Shown here: piece by piece, positions 21,119 to 33,825 of the stretch | Numbering within the stretch: position 1 is the first letter of the stretch | Layout: each line of letters begins with the position of its first letter | Origin: Cryptomeria japonica | Lineage: Eukaryota; Streptophyta; Pinopsida; Cupressales; Cupressaceae | Assembly: GCF_030272615.1 (NCBI RefSeq) | Contig: NC_081409.1 | Coordinates: forward strand, 912,292,340-912,356,339 | Reading direction: 5' to 3' | DNA length: 64,000 nucleotides | Program-made: the position numbers and the translations under genes | The notes under the pieces: generated by a model | What the model saw: the letters and a program-made list of their open reading frames with translations, nothing else | What the model was told of the DNA's origin: nothing | Databases searched by the model: none

Positions 21119-23749
21119 ACTCTCTAGTTTAAAAGTGAGTTATCCATTATTCTTGGGTAAAAAAGGAGGTGCCCCCAACATCTACAAAAACCACTTAAGT
21201 GTTTAAGGATATGACTAAGTTGATTTTGAAGGACTCAAACTTTTGGTATTACAACTTAAAATTACTCAGTGTTTCACATACTAACCAAGGTAAGAAGATT
21301 GAATATATCCTACTTTAACAAATTAAGTTAAACACAAATGCAGTTTCCTTGTGAACACTATTTTTTAACTATTGTAAACCAAAATGATTACTTCTTATAA
21401 GAATGGCAATCGAGTATAGGAGATCTATATAAGTGGGTCTATAAAGTTGTCAACCAAAAGAAATGTGAAACACCTATGCTCCTTGGGGATGCATCCCCTA
21501 GGTTTTTTGCCTTGTCTCCTATAGGGGATGTTTGGGACTCTGAGGAAACTTGAAATGTCTCCCCCATCCCCTATCAAGCACCAAATTTAGAAACATCCCC
21601 AAAATGTTGTAAAGAAGGCAGGGGGCACCAAGGATAGCTACTCTTTCTCTATGGCTCAACATAGTTTTAACTTTTAAAAAAAACATTTTTATAATAAAAA
21701 AGGGACAAGTAGGGCCACAAGATCCCCCCTCCAAACAAAACCTAAACAACCAAAAAGAAAAAAAGTTACTCATTTTGACATTTACAAAGTTGTGGTGAAG
21801 AGAAGGAAGAGAAGAGCAATAAGTTAAAGAGGAGTGAACAATAGTTGAAAGAGGATATTAGGGCATCAAATCTATTTCATAAGAGGTAAGCTCTTCATCT
21901 ACTTTTATTTTTAATTTTTATTTTGCATTCTTTTAAGTTATTTTCAGATTTTTAACACATAGGAAGTTGTATTGTAAGTTTATTTTTCCTTTTTTTGAAC
22001 TTGCATCTTTGTTTGGAATTCTTAACAAAAAAAATTAATGAGAAATATTTATAGTACTAGTAGTGATAGTGAGGAGGTTGATATTCAAATGAAAACAAAA
22101 ATAGACCTAGACATAGAACTCATAGAAGTATGGAAAACACTAGGGGTTCTTCAAGGAGTGGGAGTATATCATGGCCAGCAAGTCCAAATACTTTTGAATG
22201 TCCTTCCCAAATCCTTAAAATAATTTGCAAAAGGGCCTTTTAACTCTCTTGCCTAGGTTTTTTTGCCCCCCTTTATAAAATTTGTTTATTTGATAAGGTG
22301 GAGATTTATAAGGTTGCCAAATATTTATCGATCCTCAACTGAGTTCTTGAAACTCCCTTAAACCCCTACATACTCTTCCATAATTAGAAATATTTACACC
22401 ATCACCTTATCCCAACACTTTCCTTTGGTTTTGGAATCACCATCAAGAGTGAACAAGGTTTCCACAACCAATTTGGGCCTTTGGCAGGGTTATTAGAACC
22501 AACATTACCTCTGACAAAATCTTTCTCTCTAAAATTTTGAAGACCTCCCGTGTATCAACTTTATACTTGGTTCTTGAATCTATGTTGGGACTTGATTAGG
22601 TTTTAACAATGCCATCGGTAGCCAACAAGGTTCTTAAAGCCTCCACTCTTCCAATCAAGTGTCGTTATTACAAAACTCAAAGATCATTCTATATTTTGTT
22701 GTCAGTATTTTCACATAGTTTTAAAACTATAGTCAAGGTCCAAACCTTGTTGGCGCCTAGCTCATAACTCACAAATTCAAAAAGTGTTCAACTTTTCTTT
22801 AATTAAATCCCAAGCAAATTTGCGGGACTTGTCATTGGAGAAAAGAATTAGTTTCTAAACCTTCTTTGAAAACCAACAATATTTTCATAACCCTGTTGGG
22901 ACCTGACACAAAACTTAGAACTACAAAAGTGATTTATCCTTTCATAATGATGATTCTCAAAGACTTGCAAAGATGAACTGTGGCAAAATAGGTTAGTCTC
23001 AAAATACCTTTCAAAGTTCGACAAGGTTTTTGAAACCTAGGAAAAGCTACCCAATATTATCAGACTGTTACTTTTCAAAAAAGTAAGGCACAAAGAGAGA
23101 AATCTTACCAACCATAATTAATGTTTACTGACACACTAAGGAGAGTAGGTTTGAGAGTGCATAAAAGACCAAAAGCATTTGAAATCTATTCAATTTAATG
23201 AGATTTCACAACATAATTCATAGGAAGCAAAAGGGAAAAGTCATGGGTATTCGTAGAGAAGAAATTTGAAAAATAAGAACTATAATTCAACTAACAAAAG
23301 GTAATTCCTTGATCCTATTATCTCATTGCATCATAATAAACCATTTTAAGAAAGATTTAAAATCATCTATGTGGAGAAAAATGTATCTGTTATACTAGAA
23401 CTTTGTTGAATTTTCGCTAGACTTTAAGTAACCCTATTTCTAGTCAAATTCAATCATCATGAAGTACAAGTATTTGGGATAAGAACATTTTTCTAGTCTA
23501 ATTAGCACCATTCCTAATATTGGAGACACTAGGTTAGGGCATGTAGATTTGGATGATTTTTGGGAATGGATTAATAAAGATAATAGACCTCTAATTATTC
23601 AAAGAATGATAGAAAGTGGTCTCTTGCAAGTAGTTAGTTTCCCTATAGCTTTATAGTACATAAATTTTGTGTTCGAGTGCATAAACTACTATGACCTAGG
23701 GTCTAAGGAAATTATCTAACCAATGACAATAATTTGCTCGTCACTGTTG
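21119..23749. other. Unannotated AT-rich region
   Basis: No terminal repeats or coding blocks recognised. A perfect 14-bp palindrome GGGGATGCATCCCC lies at 21485-21498. Small open frames at 21519-21773 and 22038-22223 have no family resemblance. Confidence 0.5.
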
Positions 23750-23754
23750 ATCCC

Positions 23755-26733
23755 AAAAATTGACTTTTGCCAATTTTCAAGGGTAGTTCGGGAAGTTCAC
23801 AGGTGTAGGACCATATGTCACTTGTGAAACAACCTTCGGGATTTTAAAAGTCAGTTCTTCATTTAACAGGGGATTTGGAAAACGAGAAGGAAAACCAATA
23901 TCCAAATCAAAGGTTTTGGAAGGAATGGAAACCTCAATGAATGCAAAGCTTTTATAGAGGGCTTGAGGTACTCTATAGGTAATGTATTATTAAGGGCTAC
24001 CTATTTTGTGAATCAAGCACAATATACCACAGACCCTTCATTGTTGGAAAGAGAATGAAATAAACAAATTAACTTAGATATAACTCACAACATTCAAATC
24101 CTTACATGGGAAGCACTCGTAAATGCCAAACCAAATTGATAATCCCGCTACCCTAAAAAGACAAATCCCTTTACATCTTGTGAACAAATGCCATTTGATA
24201 CCAATTTTCATAAAACTAAAAGAGTGATTACACATGATCCATACTTCATGAATGAAGGAAACATAAATAAGACATCCATTAAGAAAAATAACCATACCTT
24301 TGTTAATGGCATAAAGTATCATTTATAATGACAAAAAGGTGACAAAGACACAATCTATCAAGTTACAAGTGATGCTAAAGCCCTAATGCAGATTACAATT
24401 CATGCAATAAAATAAAAGGGGGAAGCTTGTAATTCTTTTTTTAAAACTTTTGCATCCATAGAAGACCATTTCCTTGAGAGTCAGAGATTCAATCTCAGTC
24501 TTTGAAAATTAAGCTTCTTTTTCTTTTCACTCCTTGTGTGCATTTATAATCTTCGTTGAAGAGCATTGTTGCTCAACATGAGAACTTTACAGGAGTAAGG
24601 TGAAGATGGCACTACCAGTTGCTTCTATGTTGGTGAATTTTAAGTCGTAGGCTCATCCTTGATTTTTGGTATGGGGAACATCTATCTTTGGTCATGATTG
24701 AGGGGCTAACCACTTCCATTATTTTCATGATCTTCTTCACTTTAAAGCACCTTTACAACTTTTTTGGTTCATGCTTGTGTTGGGAATTTTAATTGCAATA
24801 AAGGTTGGAATACTAATTCACAACTCAGGGATTTTTATCCACACTAAGCAACCCTTCATGAACTAGAAACTACATTTAATTATCAACCCAAGGATGTGAA
24901 CTTGAAATGAGACAACATTGTATATGCACTATGAAAGCCTTCTAAGCTATTGTATTAGTTGTGTATAGAAAGTAAACTCAAAATAATAAATTGAATTGAA
25001 AACATGAAAATGCTAGAAATAAAACTAACTACACAACACTGGTTGAGGGAAGACTGGTTATTTGCAACAACAGTGGTTACAAGAAGACTGGTTATTTGCA
25101 ACAATAGTGGTTGCAGGATGACTGTTCTAAAACTAGTGAAATAAAATGTGTTGAAAACAAAACCCATAATAATCAACTCATTAATTAAAGTAAAGAATAA
25201 TGAATAAAAATCTAAACTATGATGAAATCACAGTTCCTCAAGTGGCCCTTGCTTAAGTTGCTTCAATCTGTCATTAGCATTCCATCTTCAATAGACAAGC
25301 TTCAATGCTCAAATAATCTTCTTATTGAAAATCAAATATACATGGACATGTATCAGAATTTTTGATATTCTCAACAAGACTCAACACTAACTGGATATTT
25401 TGTTGACACTCTCAACACTACTTTCAACACTACTTACTCACAATTCAACAAAATCTCATATTTATGCTTGAGGCTTGAGAGTTGAAGTAATTACAAACTC
25501 AACAACTTATTATAAATTTCATTTCTCCTATGATAGAAAGGAAATGAATTATTCCACTCATGACTGATAATAAAGATTAAACTAACAAGAGTTGAGAGAG
25601 TTCTAATCCTCTTCAAACTCTACAACTATAAAGTATAATCATGGTTGAACATGTGTACAAAACATGCTATAATTATTTATGAATCATAAAATATTGTGTC
25701 CAAAAGCTTCTCTAATGTGACTTCACTTTAATAACTCCAAATACATGAACTCATGAAGAGGTAGAAGAGTCCAAGTTGAACTAGAACTCAATCCTTAAAT
25801 GCTGCCTAGAAATCTGCTAGTTTGTCTCAATCAATTTTTGGTGAAATATTCTCATTAACTATTGTGAATCCGATCAAACGGTTTAAACACATTTTAGATC
25901 TCCTTTTAATCTTTCTAGATCATTTTTAAAATCTAAATTTCGTTAGGAAACGAGTGATATATGCTTGTTTTACTGAAACTGGTCTTTTGACTTTTTCTGC
26001 ACTTTCAATCAACTGCTACATCTGTCAATTGCCAACTTGCTCCTCCTTTCTTATAGCTGTATGAAAAAATAAAAAAACTCACAAACAACATGTTAATCAT
26101 TCCAAATTAATTTACATTAAACAATAACCATTTATTATAATAATTTACCTTTGTTTATCATTAACTAGCTAGACATACATATGCATATCAAACACCATTA
26201 ATCATAGTTATTGCTTCACAAAACCAAGGTAATGTTTGGAAATTACTTGGAAGGACATTATAAACATGAGGTAAAGTATCATAAACCATGAAATAGTATG
26301 GTCAATTTATAGGCTCATCAGCATGCACATATTTTTGCTTAACTATTTCCATCATTCATTCTCCATGACCATCGTAATCCTAACAGATAAGAATTATTAC
26401 CCACTGAGGTGGAGATATGGGCTACACACATGGAAGATTTCTAGGTTATTTGTAGCCTTCTTGGCCTCTTTAGTTAATCTTCCCTGCAAATGTGACACAT
26501 GACAAACAGGTAGGGATTCTCAAGGGAAGACCTTCAACATAATTTGATTTTTTTGCGGACGCGACACATGGAAGGCAAGCAGAAACTAGGCCAAAATGAG
26601 TCTAAGTTCCAAATGGACATTGGTCATTTTTTGAGTGTTTATAAGGTCCACTAGGCTCAAAAAGTGAAAGGATACCTCTAGTTTGAGAATGAGAAAGGGG
26701 GTCGAAAGACGAGCTGCTATAGAGAAGTCTATA
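23755..26733 (+). repeat. Left LTR of the old gypsy-type element (split by an insert)
   Basis: TGTTGATCCC to AGTCTATA. Parts 23755-24774 and 26327-26733 align to 30515-31941 end to end and sum to the same 1427 bp. The terminal CA has become TA. Confidence 0.8.
24775..26321. mobile_element. 1.55-kb insertion inside the left LTR
   Basis: Absent from the sister LTR, where the surrounding sequence is continuous (about 31528). CATGC occurs at both edges (24770-24774 and 26322-26326), a 5-bp duplication. The insert starts TTGTGTTGGGAATTTT and ends GCTCATCAG, so TG and CA lie one base inside each edge; a solo LTR is the likeliest identity. It contains no coding sequence but a local repeat of GACTGGTTATTTGCAACAA at 25049-25105. 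Confidence 0.65.
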
Positions 26734-26736
26734 GTT

Positions 26737-26758
26737 CTTGGCGACTCACATGGGAACC
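26737..26758 (+). promoter_or_regulatory. Putative plus-strand primer-binding site
   Basis: CTTGGCGACTCACATGGGAA three bases after the left LTR, similar to TTCGGCGACTGTTGGGGAA at 58124-58142, which precedes plus-strand gag. I cannot name the tRNA. Confidence 0.45.
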
Positions 26759-26879
26759 TTCACCTGCAGAGGTGAGAACCCAAAATCTCTAGTTTTTCAA
26801 TCTTGATGCTTTGTCCATCGGGCCTCTTGAAGTCCATGTTAGATATCTTTGATCGGATTTAAGCAATGAGCTTCCCAAG

Positions 26880-27166
26880 GAAAATCTTTGGAGCTTTATT
26901 GTGCAATTCATCAATATTCAGGTTCTTGCAACCAAGGAAGAACTAAACATTAGAAGGTCATTTACCGTGTAGTTTGAATGAATACCAAACCTTCCTCAAG
27001 AGACTATGGATATCATCCCAAAAAGAAGAACAAGGTTAGCTCAAGTCAATTGGGAGAATTGGGTCGTGGGGAAACAATCAAAGAGATCAAAATTTCCAAA
27101 CCAATGGTCACATCGAATGAAATAAAAGATAACACAACCCTGCGCTTAGAGCCAAGAGAAACATGA
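26880..27166 (+). pseudogene. Decayed plus-strand coding remnant
   Basis: Frames reading LPKENLWSFIVQFINIQVLA and, after a shift, a Lys-rich stretch (YHPKKKNKVSSSQLGELG) to a stop at 27166. Placed where gag would begin if the element is plus-oriented; family not recognised. Confidence 0.35.
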
Positions 27167-28083
27167 GCACTAAATATTACTTTAGGATATAAGATTTAGA
27201 AGAACCTTGATAAATTTTCAAGCTTACAATATTCAAGTTTGCATATTAGAGTTTTGTATGTAGGGGTGAATGACTCTACTACTTTAGTGTGTGTGCGTGA
27301 TTAATCCTTCTTCCTAGAAAAAAATGGACCAAAAAGTACATGAATGGATAAGCTATGTGGATGGACTTGACCTCCTATAGTCGACCAGATAGAGCCTTGC
27401 TGGCAGATAGACATCCATAGCCCGGAGAAAGATGTCACCCTGGTTCCTATCAAATATTATTCTATTGCTAGATAGGTGTCTATAGCCTTGATACAGTTAT
27501 TTGCATCACTTGCTTTCAATTTTTCATTTCTTTTCTTTTAAATGGGCCTTAGCCTTTTGCTTTTATTATTTCAAGAGACCTCTTAATGACACTTTTGCAG
27601 GTTAGGAATCAAGGTGGTAGTAGGAGCAACCTTTAAATTTTTCAATTATTTCACCATATATTAATTTGCCAAACAAGAACCCATAGGAGTGTTAAATATG
27701 AATTTATGGTAAGGATTTACGGAGATTCATGGTAATGACAAGATATTCTAAGTGAGAAAATCTATGATTATAATGCTGAGAAAAAACACCAAGAAGGAAA
27801 TAAATCTTATATCCTAATGCAATATTAAATGCATTTATTTTCTCCTTACCCAAAGTGTACGATTTATGTCATTTCTAGTGTCGTGCGACAAAATATTTGT
27901 CATGGGAATCTTCCCTCCTTGATATTGTTGTCATGCACCCCCTTTTACTTATGGGAATAAAGGCAGACTTGTGTGAAAAGGTTGGCCTATCTATAAAAAC
28001 AAGCCTCTGTTAACCTTACGATAATTCCAAAAATAATTTATTTCTGAAAATATTAACAGAGAGGAAAACCATTGTTGTGAGGA
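27167..28083. other. Internal region without recognisable genes
   Basis: AT-rich, many stops on both strands; nothing supported. Confidence 0.5.
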
Positions 28084-28709
28084 ATGGATACTCTATTGAG
28101 ATTGACAACAAAGAAGATCCAACAAGTCTTCCTTGGGAGGATCAACAACATTGACCTTGAACGTTTGTTGGGGATGGATAACGATTTAGTTATTGCAGTA
28201 TTGAAGTGGGTGCTTGGGAAGGATTTCCTTGCTAATGAAGACAGATACCGGGTGGACACTAATAATGTGTCATGTTTTGTTGGGTATTTGCTAGATTTGG
28301 GCGAACCAATGCCCGTTATAACCAAATTGACCCATGGGCTATTTGGGGATGAACTCATTGGTGGATTGGACCAATTTTTGAGGCATGAACAGTATGGGGT
28401 CTGACTTCCTACCAGAACCAATTTAAAGGCCTTTGAAGAGAGAGAGAGAGAGATGCAATTGTAGCCTGGGTTCCCTTCATTGGCAATTTCCGCACCATGT
28501 GCCTGGAAGAGCATAGAGGTCATTCCTTCCCTACATCCGAGTTTATCAAGAAACTCTAAGGACAAGACCCAACTCTGAACATCTTCTGGATTGAATAATT
28601 CAGGGTCTTGGTCTTTGACAAGAATGTAGACTCTAAAGGAGAGGATTGGTTAGATGATTTCGACTTCAAGGATGAGGATGAAGAAGACAACCAAAATGTG
28701 TCTGACTAA
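28084..28709 (+). pseudogene. Unrecognised plus-strand coding remnant with acidic C-terminus
   Basis: Open from 28084 to 28404 (blocks LERLLGMDNDLVIAVLKWVL, NVSCFVGYLLDLGEPMPVIT). It then shifts frame and ends with an acidic tail DFDFKDEDEEDNQNVSD just before a stop near 28709, which looks like a true protein end. Hydrophobic-core patterning suggests a real former protein; I do not recognise the family. Confidence 0.4.
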
Positions 28710-29594
28710 CTCATGAAACTTTCTCTCCACTGCTAGGACATCAACCAAAATAAAGAAGGAAGAAAAAGAAACAACAATATTTTATAATTGTCTTCTTTTT
28801 GAAAATGATGTGTATGATCTCATGTAATTACCACTTTTAAAAATATATACATTTAGGAATATATACGACTTTTACTAGATTTCTTACATGTACATCAATT
28901 TCCTTTTGTATTTGCATAGAATTTTAATTCTGGTGATGTAGTAAATATTTTTTTTTAAAAATCATGTTGACATTTTTGCTTTTCCCTTTTTAAAATAAAA
29001 AATAAAAAATGAAGGCTACCGTTCACCGTATACAGGAATCGGTAAATGGAAAGGGGATAACTATTTAGCACAATTTTTATCGATCTCCCTTCTTCTTTTA
29101 CCTTTTAAGCTTTCCTTATTCTTGTAACATCTCTTTCGGTCTTTTTCCTCTTTGGAAATCCACGACACTTTGGGAATGATCTGCAAAATTCAAAGAATAC
29201 AAAAGTTTCCACTGTACAAAACATACACATAAGGCACTTAGGGAAAACACCAACTATACAAACTCACCCAAAAGGACAATCACATGCATTGTAGCACTTA
29301 TTTAAAAAAAAAAAAAAACCAACCTAACCTAATCTGACCAACACTTCCTTTAACTAAACGAAACCATTGATAGTTTTTTTAAAATAACTTCCCTTTCGCT
29401 CTAGACTCTTTTTCCTTTCAAATTTATGGAGACACCAACAAGAAAAGGTTTGACATAGATGCCTATCAAGGGATTATTTGTATCTCCTAGGAATAATAAC
29501 ATACATAAAGTTGGTAAACACACACCCTAGAGATGACGTAATGGGTGACCTTACCTACAGAGGATCTTGGTTGAGAGTCAAAGAGATGACAGCT
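28710..29594. other. Non-coding gap between converging remnants
   Basis: AT-rich sequence with homopolymers; no motif recognised. Confidence 0.5.
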
Positions 29595-30450
29595 CTAATT
29601 GCTTGTTCCTTTTGCCACTACATAATTCCTCTTATTGAACATCCATGTGATGGTTGAATGTAATGAGAACCGAGTTCTTCTGAAGAGGCATTCTTTTTCA
29701 AAGTTTGCATCTTCATGCAGACTGAATTCATGCCATTTTCGAGCTTCTCGACTTCCTTGGGTTTTTTTTTTGGGAATTGACAACTCTCTACTCGTTTTGA
29801 TTTACATTCAGTGACAAATGATGAGTAGAACAACTCTACCTTGTCTCAAAATCTATTGTCATCAACATCATTTATCTTCAGATTTTGCACCTCTATCTTT
29901 GTCTTGCGTGACCGTTGATTGTATTTGTTTGGGACTACTGGATTTTCCATGAGGAAAACCTTTTGTGGAGTCGAGGAAAAGCTTTCAAGGGCTTCCTCTT
30001 GTGATGCACTTGGGATAAGAAATTTCGATGGAGCATCAGGCTGCAAAATTTCTTCTTTTTGTTTATTCAAATAATTTGAGCACCAAACTATTGGTCCACA
30101 TTTGTAAAGAGAGATAATTTCTGGAAGCAAAATGTTTGCAGAGAAGAAACTTTCCAAGAAAGAAGAGGGAAACACTAATCTTGGCCAGGGTCCATCTCCT
30201 CTAGGGAACAATCTTCTTTATTCAATTTTTTGACATTCACAAAATGGGAGACTAAGGTTAGCAATTCTCCCTTATTTTCTTCTTCATAGGCTTTCAATTT
30301 CTCCATCTCAATGGCCTCCAACTATTGTTAAAAGCTTCCTAGCATCTCACTGGTTGTCAGATGATTGTAATTTTCATAATATGACACCATGAATGCATCC
30401 TTCAAGGCCATTTATGGGTATTTGTCGAAATAGCCATCCATTACTCCTTT
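29595..30450 (-). pseudogene. Unrecognised minus-strand coding remnant next to the right LTR
   Basis: Reading leftward from about 30450: ALKDAFMVSYYENYNHLT, EAIEMEKLKAYEEENKGELL, LVSHFVNVKKLNKEDCSLEE in a broken frame, then open pieces 30211-29846 and 29833-29618. Charge pattern and absence of low complexity suggest genuine coding. If the element is plus-oriented this is an antisense ORF before the 3' LTR, as in the 33.8-52.7 kb element; if minus-oriented it would be the first ORF. Confidence 0.45.
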
Positions 30451-30514
30451 ATGTAGATAAAATCTTAATATGGAGAAGGAATTCTAGTGTCCCATTAGGT
30501 GTGCTAGGAAAAAT

Positions 30515-31941
30515 TGTTGATCCCCCAAATTAGCTTTTGCCAATTTTCAAGGGCAGTTTGGGAAGTTCATAGGTGTGAGATAAGATCTGACCTCTGAGAT
30601 TTTAGAAATGATCTTTTTTTAAAAGGGGATTTGGAAAAGGATAAGGAAAACTAACATCCAAATCAAAGGTTTTCAAATCAATGGAAACCTCAATGAATGC
30701 AGAGCTTTTACAAAGGGTTTGAGGTACTTTGCAGGTAACATATTAATGAGGGCTACCTATTCTACAAATTAGGCACAGTATGCCAAAAACCCTTCATTGT
30801 TGGGAAGACAAAATGAACAAAGTAAATCAAACATAAATCCTTACATTCAAATCCTCTCATGGGAAGCACCCATAAAGGCCAAACAAAATTGATAATCCTA
30901 CTACCCTGGAAGGACAAATCCCTTTACATCTTGCAAAATAAATGCCATCTGAAACTGATTTTCATAAAACTGAAAGAGGGATTACACATGATCCATATTT
31001 CATGAATTAAGGAAACAAAAAAAGACATCCATTAAGAGAATTAACCATGCCCTTGTTAATGGCACGAAGTATCATTTATAATGACAAAAAGGTGATAGAG
31101 GTACAGTCTGTCGAGTTACAAGAGACACTAAGGCCCTGATCAAAATTACAATTCATGCAAGAAAATAAAAGGGAGGAAGCTTTTAATTCTTCTTTTAAAA
31201 AATTTATATCCATAGAAGACCATTTCTTTGAGAGTCTAAGAGATTCCATCTCAAAGTCTTTGAAAATTCAGCCTCTTTTTCTTTTTAGTCCTTGCAAGCT
31301 TTTATAATATTCCTTGAAGAGCATTGCCGCTGGACGTGAGAACTTTATGGGAGTAAGGCTAGGATGGCTTTGCCAGATACTTATGTGTTGGTGAATTTCA
31401 GGTTCTAGGATCATCCTTGATTTTTGGTATGGGGAACATTCGTGCTTTGGTCATGATTGAGGAGCTAACTGCTTTTGTTATTTTCATGATCTTCTTGACT
31501 TTAAAGCACCTTTACATCTTTTTTGATTCATGCATGCACATATTTTTGCATTGTTTCCATCATTCATTCTCCATGACCATCGTAATCCTAATGACAAAGA
31601 ATCATTACCCGCTGAGGTGGAGATATGGGCTACACATGTGAAAGATTTGCACGTTCGTTGTAGCCTTCTCGTCCACTTTAGTGAAGCTTCCCTGTAGATA
31701 CATGTAGCAGACAGGTGGGGATTCTCAAGGGAATACCCATGCACAACATAATTTGAATTTTTCACGGATGCAACATGTGGAAGGAAAGCAAAAAATGGGC
31801 TAAAATGAGTCCAAGTTCCAAATGGACATAGTCCTTTATTGAACGTTTATGGATCCCACTTGGCTCGTAAAGTGAAAGGATGTCGCTAGATTACGAATGA
31901 GAAAGGGGTTCAGAACACCAACTGTTGTAGAGAAGTCTACA
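30515..31941 (+). repeat. Right LTR of the old gypsy-type element
   Basis: TGTTGATCCC to AAGTCTACA, 1427 bp, uninterrupted. Aligns throughout with the split left LTR at visibly high divergence. Confidence 0.8.
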
Positions 31942-31996
31942 ATCGCCATAAATAAAGACATAGTCAATACATTCTTTCATTTACCTGAGAGAGAGG

Positions 31997-33401
31997 TGTT
32001 AAGGATTGGTTGGTATATTGTCATTGATGTCAACATATGGGGAGATTGATATATGGGGAGAATTGTTGGATAGAGGAATATGTTGAATATGTTCTCTCTA
32101 TATCCTAGTGTTGCAGTCAGATTGAATGAGTTGGTTTAGCTTGTGTGCTGTAGATGAGCTGATGCAGATTAAAGGGTTTCTGGTATGTTGTCTGTAGATG
32201 GTTCACTCCCATTTGCAGAGGTCTACGTGATGTTTTGATTGATTTATGAAGTCTGATATTGTGGTTGGATATTCAGTTGTTTGTGTTATTTGGTATTCTT
32301 GTTTGTGCTTTGTGTTGCTCAAGAATTGCTATATCTTTAGTTGCGGATGTATGGGATGTATTTTGGATATTGATGTGTGTCCTCAGTTCAATTGGTTCAT
32401 GATTTGGAAATCCACAAGAAAATATTTTAGGTTGATAGTCAGCTGTGTTGATGTTCTTGAGCTCCGGTAGTGAGATGATGATGATACGAGTTGATGCAGT
32501 TATTGTAGTACAATTCACATTGCTTGTGAATATTTCTAGATCTTGTTCTATGCGTATTCATAGTCTGCATTGATTATTGTGCACGTTATTGAAGATTTTC
32601 TTTATCTGGTGATGTTCTTTGTGTTATACGATATTCTTGGTGGTTGTAGCATGTTGAAAATGATCAAGGCATAATTATTGGAGGTGTTTCATAGTTGCGA
32701 TGATTGATTTAGGTCCAAACTATGTCTTAGCCAACATTGTTTTGGTTTGCATGCATTATTTTATCATATGAGGTTATTATTTTGTAGTTTATAGTAAGAG
32801 TTTGGCTGACCTTGAAATAAAAGTTGATTACTTGTATAAATGAATGTAATAATCATTGAGAGATATTATGCTATGTGTGAATATTGTATCAATCATTTAG
32901 TAGTAGGGAAGTTGTACAAAGTTATGTGAAGAAGTGTGTTGCAGAGAAGATTTGACAATGAGCTTAATTGGAATTGTACCCAGGCATATGGAGATGCTAT
33001 TTTCACAGTTCATGTAATCTAGATTGTTGTCTTAATGCTTTTATAAGTCAGTGAGACTTCCTGTAAGGCAATGAGCCTTCCTTAAGGGTTGTAGCCCTTC
33101 TAGGTTTCTTATTTGAGTAATGAGCTCTAGGCAGTGTGCCTGAATGCATGTGCATTCCCCATTGTAATATTTACATTTACTCCTAAAATGGTATTATCTC
33201 ATTGTGGGTATGTTCCCACCGTGGTTTTTCCCTTAATTGGATTTTCCACGTCAAAAATCTTGGTGTTATGTGTGTTATTGATGTGGTGTTGTTTCATGCT
33301 TTAAACTGTTAATTATCAGATCTAATTTGTGGTTTAAGTTGTAGTAAGTTTTTGAGAAAACTGATTCACCCCCCCCTCAATTTGCTACATTGTTGCCAAC
33401 A
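31997..33401 (+). mobile_element. Solo Sirevirus-like LTR
   Basis: Its 3' third matches the LTR at 8754 (ATGAGCTCTAGGCAGTGTGCC-like string, GTGGTTTTTCCC, the TTTTCCACGTCAAAAATCTT region, GATTCACCCCCCCC) and it ends TTGCCAACA. With a start at TGTTAAGG (31997) the flanks AGAGG and CGAGG agree at 4 of 5 bases. By homology the LTR could instead start at 32064 (TGTTGGATAG) right after two GGGGAGA tracts, in which case 31997-32063 is leftover internal sequence. Confidence 0.65.
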
Positions 33402-33825
33402 CGAGGTATATATAGACTTCAAATTCCTTCACTTGTACCAATTTTTTTATGAGAAGAATAGTTTATACAAGAATTTGATTGCAATAAAACGGTTTGCTAT
33501 CCCTTAAAAAGGAGAAATTATAGCTACACAAGAGGCTGCACAAGTCACATTTTGTGGAAGAAATCTATGATATGATAGTCCTCTTACATAGATTGAAAGA
33601 AAACTAAAATTCTCCTGACTCTAAGGATTAGATGCAATTTTTTATCCATGTAATCATAGCTGGAGAACAATACTTGGACTAGCCATAGATCATCAATGAC
33701 AATTTGAACTCAATGATAGTTTCTCATTGAAAAATCTCTTTGGCATGTCCCCCTATTTATTTTATGCATTGGCTTGCACACGACAATGACCTAGTCTATT
33801 CCTTGTAGAGGAATATGATGATACT
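33402..33825. other. Spacer between two LTR elements
   Basis: 424 bp without repeats or coding blocks. With 52677 onward it forms the pre-insertion target of the young element. Confidence 0.5.

Larger units (their letters stand above)
23755..31941 (+). mobile_element. Old gypsy-type LTR element with converging coding remnants
   Basis: Two homologous LTRs, each 1427 bp once the insert in the first is removed, enclose 3781 bp. The flanks GTCAC (23750-23754) and ATCGC (31942-31946) may be a duplication changed at two sites. Orientation is not settled: after the left LTR the plus strand reads TTGGCGACTCACATGGGAAC, like the primer site at 58125, favouring plus; before the right LTR the sequence resembles the minus-strand primer-like site at 6176-6198, favouring minus. 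Coding remnants run rightward in the left part and leftward in the right part. No RT or integrase block is recognisable. Confidence 0.75.

Noticed and set aside
32064-33401. Firm LTR start at 32064
   Set aside because: Homology to the 8754 LTR supports it, but the flanking 5-mers match only when the start is 31997; left open rather than asserted.
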